Shown in pieces: positions 22,699 through 28,456 of a DNA stretch of 28,456 bases. Within the stretch, counting starts at the first letter, position 1. Each line of letters begins with the position of its first letter. The translations under genes and the position numbers were made by a program. The stretch covers positions 1 to 28,456 of the forward strand of contig JANPGC010000322.1 of the NCBI GenBank assembly GCA_031423755.1, written 5' to 3'. Source of the DNA: JANMEX01 sp031423755. Lineage in GTDB: Bacteria > Pseudomonadota > Alphaproteobacteria > Rhizobiales > Rhizobiaceae. Below the pieces are notes generated by a model, which was not told the origin of the DNA, ran no database searches, and worked only from the letters and a program-made list of their open reading frames with translations.

Positions 22699-22757
22699 GA
22701 ACCCGACATAGTGCGGGACACACCCGCGCTTACACGATGATACACCAAAAGGTTGCC

Positions 22758-24182
22758 ATGTCTTCTGCAATTGTCACGCGATTTGCCCCTTCGCCCACAG
22801 GTTATCTGCACATCGGCGGCGCGCGAACGGCGCTCTTCAATTGGCTCTATGCCCGCCGTCACGGCGGCAAGATGCTGCTGCGCATTGAAGACACAGACCG
22901 CGAGCGCTCCAGTGACGCCGCAACGGCTGCGATCCTGGACGGGCTGACATGGCTTGGCCTCACCTGGGATGGCGATGCAATCTCGCAATTCGAGCGCGCG
23001 CCGCGCCACCGCGAAGTCGCCGAAGAGCTGGTGACGCTCGGCCAAGCCTATTATTGCTACTCAACGCCGGAAGAACTCACTGCCATGCGTGAACTCGCCG
23101 CAAGCGAGGGCCGGCCGCAGCGCTATGACGGGCGCTGGCGCGACCGCGACCCGAAGGAAGCGCCGCAAGGCGTCAAGCCGGTCATCCGCATCAAGGCACC
23201 GCGCGATGGCGAGACCGTGGTGATGGACGAGGTGCAGGGCGAGGTGCGCTTCCCCAACAAGGATCTTGATGATTTCATCATCCTGCGTTCCGACGGCAAC
23301 CCGACCTACATGCATGCCGTGGTGGTGGACGACCATGACATGGGCGTCACCCACATCATCCGCGGCGATGATCACCTCACCAACGCCGCGCGCCAGACCG
23401 TCATTTACAAGGCCATGGGCTGGGCCGTGCCGTCGATGTCGCACATTCCGCTGATCCACGGTCCGGATGGAGCGAAACTCTCCAAGCGCCACGGCGCGCT
23501 CGGCGTCGAGGCCTATCGCGAGATGGGCTATCTGCCTGCCGCGCTGTGCAATTATCTGGCCCGTCTAGGCTGGAGCCACGGTGACGACGAAATCATGTCG
23601 ATGGCGGATATGACCTCCTGGTTCGACGTCAAGGACATCAACAAGGGCGCTTCACGCTTCGACTTTGACAAGCTGGCGGCGATCAACGGCCATTACATCC
23701 GCCACACCGCCGATGCTGAACTGACAAAAACGCTGATCGACGCCCTGCCCTTCCTGCCAAACGGCAAGCCCGTTCTGGAGCAGCTCAACGAGACAACGAA
23801 GGCACAACTTCTCGCCGCCATGCCCGGTCTGAAAGACCGCGCCAAGACGCTGGTCGAGCTGGCGGACGGCGCAATGTATCTGTTTGTTCAGCGGCCTTTG
23901 CCCGTGGATGAAAAGGCGGCCCTGTTGCTTGACGAGGCAGGCCGGACAATCCTCGCCGAGGTGCTGCCAGCACTGACTTCGGCCAGCCAATGGACCGCCG
24001 CAAGCCTTGACGCGGTCGTGCGTGTCTATGCTGAAGCCAAGGGTCTCAAGCTCGGCAAAGTGGCGCAGCCGATCCGCGCCGCGCTTACGGGCAAATCGAC
24101 CTCACCGGGCGTGTTCGACGTGCTGGAGGTTTTGGGGCGCGAAGAGTCATTGGCACGCATTGCCGATCAGGCTGCCAAATGA
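22758..24182 (+). CDS. gltX: Glutamate-tRNA ligase
   Basis: GltX charges tRNA-Glu (and in many alphaproteobacteria also tRNA-Gln for later amidation). The 474-residue class I synthetase has the HIGH-type motif in PSPTGYLHIGGART (His18), LLRIEDTDRERS, HAVVVDDHDMGVTHIIRGDDHLTN, and the KMSKS-type KLSKR at 240-244. The C-terminal helical part forms the anticodon-binding region. ATG 22758 has AAGG about six bases upstream and gives the usual MSSAIVTRFAPSPTG start; ATG 22737 would add seven residues. Many alphaproteobacteria carry two gltX genes, and which copy this is cannot be told from one window. Its stop overlaps the GST start as ATGA. Confidence 0.96.
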   Translation: MSSAIVTRFAPSPTGYLHIGGARTALFNWLYARRHGGKMLLRIEDTDRERSSDAATAAILDGLTWLGLTWDGDAISQFERAPRHREVAEELVTLGQAYYCYSTPEELTAMRELAASEGRPQRYDGRWRDRDPKEAPQGVKPVIRIKAPRDGETVVMDEVQGEVRFPNKDLDDFIILRSDGNPTYMHAVVVDDHDMGVTHIIRGDDHLTNAARQTVIYKAMGWAVPSMSHIPLIHGPDGAKLSKRHGALGVEAYREMGYLPAALCNYLARLGWSHGDDEIMSMADMTSWFDVKDINKGASRFDFDKLAAINGHYIRHTADAELTKTLIDALPFLPNGKPVLEQLNETTKAQLLAAMPGLKDRAKTLVELADGAMYLFVQRPLPVDEKAALLLDEAGRTILAEVLPALTSASQWTAASLDAVVRVYAEAKGLKLGKVAQPIRAALTGKSTSPGVFDVLEVLGREESLARIADQAAK

Positions 24183-24811
24183 GCGGCGTATACACGCTCT
24201 ACGGCCGCCCCGGCTCCGGATCTGCGGTCTGCGAAGCGATCCTCGGCCTGACTGGTTTGCCTTATGAACTGATTGAATTCGGCAGCTGGGATCAAAACGC
24301 TCCGCCGCCCGCGCTTGTTGCGGTCAGCCAGATGGCACAAGTGCCGGTGCTTGTTTTACCCGACGGCACGACAATGACGGAATCAGCTGCGATCACGCTC
24401 TATCTGGCCGACCTCGCGCCGCAGGCCGATCTTGCCCCCGCCCTCGACAGCCCTCTGCGCGCAAAATATCTGCGCTGGATGCTCTATCTTGCCACTCAAA
24501 CCTATCCGACATTCCTGCGCATCTACTATCCCGAGCGTTACACGGCCGAGCCGTCCTGTGCCAGCGCGGTAAAGGAAGCTGCCGTCGCGCGCTGCGCCTT
24601 TGAATGGTCGGTCTTCGCCGAAACGCTGAATGAAGGGCCGTTCATGCTTGGCGGCGCGATGAGCGCAGTTGATCTGTATGCCGTGATGTTTGCCAGCTGG
24701 GATTTGGACCAGCAAGCGCTCTTTGCCCGCCACCCAAACATCCAGCGCCTCTGCCAAGCGGTAGCAGGCGTTCCGGTGCTGCAAAAAATCTGGCAACGCC
24801 ACGGCATTTGA
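24179..24811 (+). CDS. Glutathione S-transferase family protein
   Basis: A 210-residue two-domain protein. The N-terminal thioredoxin-like domain (about 1-80) has YTLYGRPGSGSAVCEAIL, the cis-proline segment MAQVPVLVLPDG and the glutathione gamma-Glu-binding TESAAITLYLAD. An all-helical C-terminal domain has SAVDLYAVMFASW near the end. A Ser in the GRPGSGS loop may activate glutathione. The substrate is unknown. It overlaps gltX by four bases and is probably co-translated with it. Rhizobial gltX genes are, as far as I recall, more often followed by citrate synthase, so this neighbour is unusual. Several cysteines are present (for example in SCASAV and ARCAFEW), but none is needed for the fold. 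Confidence 0.9.
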   Translation: MSGVYTLYGRPGSGSAVCEAILGLTGLPYELIEFGSWDQNAPPPALVAVSQMAQVPVLVLPDGTTMTESAAITLYLADLAPQADLAPALDSPLRAKYLRWMLYLATQTYPTFLRIYYPERYTAEPSCASAVKEAAVARCAFEWSVFAETLNEGPFMLGGAMSAVDLYAVMFASWDLDQQALFARHPNIQRLCQAVAGVPVLQKIWQRHGI

Positions 24812-25049
24812 CGCACCTGCTTCAGCGCAACCGCGTCGCTGGCTCCGAAGCACGGGGGCATCTCGCTCCAGGGTCAAAGCCGCCATCGCGGATCGCTCCC
24901 ACAGCTGAAAACTTATCCCGTCGTATTTCAGAGCCAACCCATTGATATCATTGACGCGTCAGCCTTGACCGCGCCACCTTATCCACCCGCTCCCAACCGC
25001 GCCTGATAATCCCCCCGGTCGATCAACCCTCAACCGGAAGCCCCACATT

Positions 25050-25862
25050 TTGGACTGGACCCTCGTCATCTCCCGCAACCACGCCCTGCTCATGGCGATC
25101 GTCGCCGAGCTGTTTGCGATGTTGCGGCGGGAAGCGCGGTCTCTTCCCCTCTACCGCGAAGCGGGGTCCGAAGGACGGGCGAGACCCGTGGCTCGCACCG
25201 GGCCAGCTGCTTCGCGCAGCGAAGCGGTGAGGGTGAGTCAGCCGGACACGGGCAATGCAAACCCCAACACATCCACCACCTTCACACTCCCGCGCCACCT
25301 CTACGCCGCCATCATGCTCATCCTGCGCCCATGCGAATCCGCCATCCGCCGCCTCATCATCATCGCCGCAAGAGGGCTGATATTGAAACCCCGCGCCGCG
25401 CGACTGTTCCCGGCGGGTCTCGCATCCTTTGCCGACACCGGCATAACCCGTGCGCCGGTTTTTCAGCTCATCGACCCGCTCAAACATTTCGACCAAGAGG
25501 CTTGGGAAAACGAACTCAACGCCGGATCCATGCACGAAGTCCAACCCTTCAACGCATCACTCGCCCATCACCAAGCGACACTCGCCGCCAAACCCGTCAA
25601 CGCAACGCTCCTCTTCAATCGCCTCCGCGCCATGCGCCACGCGCTCAACGATCTCCCGCGCCAAGCGCGACGCCTCGCCCGCTGGCGCGCCCAGCGCGAT
25701 CTGTTGCTCGCCGCCAAAGGTCCATACCACCCCATGCGCATGTCGCCGTTCCGTCCGGGACCACCGCCGGGCTACCGGCGAAGAGACATCCACCAAGTCG
25801 ATGCGGTGCTGAAGGATGTTCATTATTTTGCGATAGAGGCGTTCAGGGCGGACACGTCTTGA
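25050..25862 (+). CDS. Conserved hypothetical protein carrying an in-frame repeat insertion
   Basis: A 270-residue protein I recognise only as resembling an uncharacterised rhizobial family: it opens MDWTLVISRNHALLMAIVAELF, then TLPRHLYAAIMLILRP, ESAIRRLIIIAARGL, and VFQLIDPLKHF. It ends in an Arg-rich part with RARRLARWRAQRDLLLAAKG and MRMSPFRPGPPPGYR. No signal peptide or enzymatic motif is seen; function is unknown. Residues about 27-66, between the first two family blocks, are encoded by a hairpin-rich element (25129-25240) and have a different, Arg/Ser/Gly-rich character, so they look inserted. The insertion keeps the frame open. The start TTG 25050 has GGAAG about ten bases upstream; ATG 25092 would lose the first block. 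It precedes the ABC-F gene by 141 bases. Confidence 0.7.
   Translation: MDWTLVISRNHALLMAIVAELFAMLRREARSLPLYREAGSEGRARPVARTGPAASRSEAVRVSQPDTGNANPNTSTTFTLPRHLYAAIMLILRPCESAIRRLIIIAARGLILKPRAARLFPAGLASFADTGITRAPVFQLIDPLKHFDQEAWENELNAGSMHEVQPFNASLAHHQATLAAKPVNATLLFNRLRAMRHALNDLPRQARRLARWRAQRDLLLAAKGPYHPMRMSPFRPGPPPGYRRRDIHQVDAVLKDVHYFAIEAFRADTS
25129..25240. repeat. Hairpin-rich mosaic repeat inserted inside a coding sequence
   Basis: A run of small inverted repeats: GGGAAG/CTTCCC (25129-25148), GTCC-GAA-GGAC (25166-25176), ACGGG-N5-CCCGT (25175-25189) and a seven-base stem GCTTCGC-GCA-GCGAAGC (25209-25225), followed by GGTGAGGGTGAG. The complementary strand reads ctcaccctcaccgcttcgc..., the style of dispersed intergenic repeats in Mesorhizobium-like genomes. 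It lies in frame within the hypothetical gene at 25050-25862. Genome copies cannot be counted here. Confidence 0.6.
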
Positions 25863-25901
25863 GCGCATCGGGTCGCCATCCAAAGTCCGGTGCACTGCCG
25901 G

Positions 25902-25922
25902 CCGCCTTCTGGCAGAAGGCGG
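25902..25922. other. Perfect nine-base hairpin between the hypothetical gene and the ABC-F gene
   Basis: CCGCCTTCT, loop GGC, AGAAGGCGG, starting 40 bases after the upstream stop and about 80 bases before the ABC-F ATG. No T-tract follows on either strand. It may act as a weak terminator or RNA-stability element, or be a piece of a repeat. Confidence 0.45.
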
Positions 25923-26003
25923 GCGACGGGCTATTCCAGTCGAGCAGCACGAACCGGTCTCTCACCCCTTGCCTTCCTTCCCTCGTTCCTTCAAAAGCCC
26001 GCC

Positions 26004-27887
26004 ATGTTGCAAATCACTGAACTTTCCCTTCGCATCGCGGGCCGCCTGTTGCTCGATCACGCAAACCTCATGTTGCCGGAGGGCACGCATGCGGGGCTTG
26101 TGGGTCGCAACGGAACCGGCAAAACCACGCTGTTCAAGGCAATCACCGGCGATCTTTCTTCGGAAACCGGCTCCGTGTTTTTGCCCAAGGGCCTGAAAAT
26201 CGGCCAAGTGGCGCAAGAGGCCCCGGCGACCGAGCAGTCGCTGTTGGAAATCGTTCTTGAGGCTGACACCGAGCGCAGCGCGCTGATGGCAGAGTCCGAG
26301 ACGGCGACTGATCCGCATCGCATTTCGGAAATCCACATCCGGCTTGCCGACATTGAGGCCCATTCCGCCGAAGCGCGGGCCGCGTCCATTCTGTCCGGTC
26401 TCGGCTTTGACGCGGCGGCGCAGGCGCGGCCGGCTTCGAGCTTTTCCGGCGGCTGGCGCATGCGCGTTGCGCTCGCGGCAGTGCTGTTTGCCCAGCCCGA
26501 CCTTCTCCTCCTCGATGAGCCAACCAACTATCTCGATCTTGAAGGCACGCTGTGGCTTGAAACCTATGTGGCGAAATATCCGCACACGGTTCTGATGATC
26601 TCCCATGACCGCGACCTTCTCAACAAGGCGGTCAACTCGATTGTGCATCTGGAAAATCAGAAGCTGACTTTCTACAAGGGTGGCTATGACCAATTCGAGC
26701 GCCAGCGCGCCGAAAATCTCGAGCTGCAGGGCAAGGCCCAAGTCAAACAGGCGGCCAAGCGCGCGCACATGGAAGCCTTCGTCGCCCGCTTCCGCGCCAA
26801 GGCGTCCAAGGCCAAGCAGGCGCAGTCGCGCTTGAAAATGCTGGAGAAGATGAAGCCGATTTCGGTGGCCATTGAAGACAATGTCGCGCCGTTCAACTTC
26901 CCTGCCCCTGTCAAGGAAGCTGCTTCGCCGATCATTGCCATGCATGGCGTTTCGACCGGCTACGAGAAAGACAAGCCGATCCTTCGGCACATGGATTTGC
27001 GCATCGATGCCGATGACCGGATTGCGCTTTTGGGCTCAAACGGCAACGGCAAATCCACCTTCGCCAAGCTTATCGCCAACCGGCTGAAGTCGATGGGTGG
27101 TTCATCAACCACGGCGCCGGGCCTGAAAGTCGCGTTCTTTGCCCAGCACCAGATGGAAGACCTGCGCCCGGAAGAAAACGCCATCGAGCATGTGCGACGC
27201 CTGATGATCGACGCGCCGGAAGCGAAAGTTCGCGGCCGTGTGGCGCAGATGGGTCTGGCGACCGCCAAGATGATGACGCCGGCCAAGGATTTGTCCGGCG
27301 GCGAAAAGGCGCGCCTGTTGATGGGACTGGCGGCGTTCGAAGGCCCGAATTTGCTCATCCTCGACGAGCCGACCAACCATCTTGATATCGATTCGCGTGA
27401 AGCACTCGTTGAAGCGCTCAACGAGTTTCCCGGCGCTGTCATTCTCATCTCGCATGATCCGCATCTGGTGGAATCGACCGTAGATCGGTTGTGGCTGGTG
27501 CATGATGGCACGGTGAAAAGCTTTGACGGCGACATGGATGAATACCGCCAGATGGTTTTGAACGGTTCGATTTCCGGCACCATCGGCCAGCGCGACAAGC
27601 GCGAGCAGCCGAAAATGGTCAACAAGGCCGAGTTGCGCAAACAGGCCGCCCAGCGCCGCATCGAATACGCTCCGCTCGCCAAAAAGATCAAGGAAGCCGA
27701 AGCCTTGGTCGAATCGCATCAGAAAAAGATTGGGCAGATCGAAGGCTTGATGGCCCAACCCGGCAACGACCCCTCCCGCATGCAGCAACTCGGAAAGGAC
27801 CGCACCGAGGCGCAGAACCGTCTGGCGATGGCGGAGGAGAACTGGATGAAATTGTCTGAGGATTATGAGATGAAGATGAACGCTTGA
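26004..27887 (+). CDS. ABC-F family ATPase (duplicated ATP-binding cassettes, YheS/Uup-like)
   Basis: A 627-residue cytoplasmic protein with two ATP-binding cassettes and no membrane segments. This is the ABC-F pattern of ribosome-associated translation factors. Cassette 1 has Walker A GRNGTGKTT (Lys40), signature SFSGGWRMR and Walker B LLLLDEPTNYLD. A charged inter-domain linker (KQAAKRAHMEAFVARFRAKASKA region) resembles the P-site tRNA interaction motif. Cassette 2 has GSNGNGKST, LSGGEKARL and LLILDEPTNHLD with the SHD switch. The C terminus (about 540-627) is a Lys/Glu-rich coiled coil, as in YheS or Uup. The subgroup, and hence whether it resolves stalled ribosomes or has another role, cannot be fixed by eye. 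ATG 26004 starts the family N terminus MLQITELSL; the frame is open to 25890. Confidence 0.93.
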   Translation: MLQITELSLRIAGRLLLDHANLMLPEGTHAGLVGRNGTGKTTLFKAITGDLSSETGSVFLPKGLKIGQVAQEAPATEQSLLEIVLEADTERSALMAESETATDPHRISEIHIRLADIEAHSAEARAASILSGLGFDAAAQARPASSFSGGWRMRVALAAVLFAQPDLLLLDEPTNYLDLEGTLWLETYVAKYPHTVLMISHDRDLLNKAVNSIVHLENQKLTFYKGGYDQFERQRAENLELQGKAQVKQAAKRAHMEAFVARFRAKASKAKQAQSRLKMLEKMKPISVAIEDNVAPFNFPAPVKEAASPIIAMHGVSTGYEKDKPILRHMDLRIDADDRIALLGSNGNGKSTFAKLIANRLKSMGGSSTTAPGLKVAFFAQHQMEDLRPEENAIEHVRRLMIDAPEAKVRGRVAQMGLATAKMMTPAKDLSGGEKARLLMGLAAFEGPNLLILDEPTNHLDIDSREALVEALNEFPGAVILISHDPHLVESTVDRLWLVHDGTVKSFDGDMDEYRQMVLNGSISGTIGQRDKREQPKMVNKAELRKQAAQRRIEYAPLAKKIKEAEALVESHQKKIGQIEGLMAQPGNDPSRMQQLGKDRTEAQNRLAMAEENWMKLSEDYEMKMNA

Positions 27888-27959
27888 GGGGCGACGTTGC
27901 CTTAAGATTTGTATCGGCCTAAAAAGATACTTTGCACGCTTCGTAAAGGCCGAGCCAAA

Positions 27960-28456
27960 ATGCTAAAACACAAAATCTCGGCGAATAGAATGGTGAAGCG
28001 ACCGTTCACAGACAAATTGGCATTGCTACCAAGTGAAACATACATTTTTGATCAAGATCCACACTCGGACTCGCTGGACTTCCGAATCGTTGGACGTAGG
28101 CGATTAATAAACGGTGTTGAAGCTATCGCAACGAATATTGGTCTGTTAGCTTTCGATTTTGACAGCAGTGATTTAGGCAATTTTGAAATAATTGACTTCA
28201 ATGGTTCTGGCGAAGTTCCAAAGGAAGTCATGTCAAACAACGAAGCCATCTTTAATCTACAGGCCAATAGACTGAGAATGGCCATGTTCGTAACTGCCTG
28301 CATCTATGGTGTGCACGCCAAGCGAAGTAATACAAGCTTGTTGGGGCCCCTCTATCCTACCTTAGACGATTTCTTCAATTGGGTAGAGGCCGATGGATAC
28401 ATAATGCTGCCAAGTTTTGAAATCAAAAGGCTTAAGGACCGTATCGGCGCACGCGG
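27960..28456 (+). CDS. Unrecognised protein, 5' part only, in A+T-rich DNA
   Basis: An open frame from ATG 27960 runs without a stop to the window edge (over 165 codons), so the gene is cut at its 3' end. A taaagg sequence lies about ten bases upstream; TTG 27909 is an alternative start, with an in-frame stop just before it at 27903. The product begins MLKHKISANRMVKRPFTDKL, includes LPSETYIFDQDPHSD and NNEAIFNLQANRLRMAMFV, and looks soluble, with mixed charged and aromatic residues. I recognise no family. Base composition differs sharply from the rest: 26 of 60 bases are G or C in 28021-28080 and 20 of 60 in 28141-28200, and A/T-ending codons are common. This suggests horizontally acquired DNA. 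Confidence 0.6.
   Translation, partial: MLKHKISANRMVKRPFTDKLALLPSETYIFDQDPHSDSLDFRIVGRRRLINGVEAIATNIGLLAFDFDSSDLGNFEIIDFNGSGEVPKEVMSNNEAIFNLQANRLRMAMFVTACIYGVHAKRSNTSLLGPLYPTLDDFFNWVEADGYIMLPSFEIKRLKDRIGAR

Noticed and set aside
22650..23045. N-terminal extension of comEC by 132 codons
   Set aside because: It would lie within the gltX coding region, and ATG 22649 has a strong ribosome binding site.
25962..26990. 342-codon minus-strand frame
   Set aside because: Antisense to the first ABC-F cassette, whose Walker and signature motifs are unambiguous.
28052..28303. 83-codon minus-strand frame at the right edge
   Set aside because: The opposite strand has a longer frame open to the window end with a plausible ribosome binding site; still, both are uncharacterised, so this is a judgement.

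Overview
The window is a stretch of bacterial chromosome that looks like core genome of an alphaproteobacterium of the order Hyphomicrobiales (rhizobia and relatives). The reasons are the gene neighbourhood (tpiA/secG/pyrG/kdsA/eno on one strand; ppiD-trpD-trpC-moaC-moeA-lexA, convergent comEC, then gltX on the other), a LexA gene preceded by the alphaproteobacterial SOS box (GAAC-N7-GAAC), the high G+C coding style, and frequent GTG and TTG starts. I cannot name the genus. I saw no rRNA, convincing tRNA, CRISPR array, transposase or prophage gene.

Left part (1-13466), mostly minus strand. Central metabolism and envelope genes are interrupted by accessory genes. In genomic order: eno (enolase); a plus-strand 40-residue lipoprotein; a three-gene minus unit VOC protein-kdsA-radical SAM protein; a plus-strand lipoprotein D,D-carboxypeptidase; a plus-strand flavin-type PPOX protein; a lone minimal nucleotidyltransferase; pyrG; two tandem L,D-transpeptidases with Tat-like signals; secG; a plus-strand HWE sensor histidine kinase; tpiA. 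Several genes deal with the envelope: KDO synthesis for LPS, CTP supply, peptidoglycan cross-link remodelling and Sec export.

Middle part (13645-19866), plus strand. ppiD-trpD-trpC-moaC-moeA is a tightly packed, translationally coupled chain joining a periplasmic folding factor, two tryptophan-biosynthesis steps and two molybdenum-cofactor steps. lexA follows with its own SOS-box promoter. Its 3' end overlaps the 3' end of comEC, which runs the other way.

Right part (19860-28456). comEC (minus) and gltX (plus) diverge from a short shared region. gltX overlaps a GST gene by four bases. A conserved hypothetical gene follows that carries what looks like an in-frame, hairpin-rich repeat insertion. 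Next is an ABC-F ATPase. The final ~500 bases turn sharply A+T-rich and hold the 5' part of an unrecognised gene cut by the window edge, which suggests the edge of an acquired segment.

No complete new system is demonstrated. The best leads are the radical SAM/SPASM-like gene convergent with a tiny lipoprotein gene, the in-frame repeat insertion at 25129-25240, the LacI-type palindrome upstream of eno, the orphan nucleotidyltransferase with an apparent catalytic Asp-to-Asn change, and the A+T-rich right edge.
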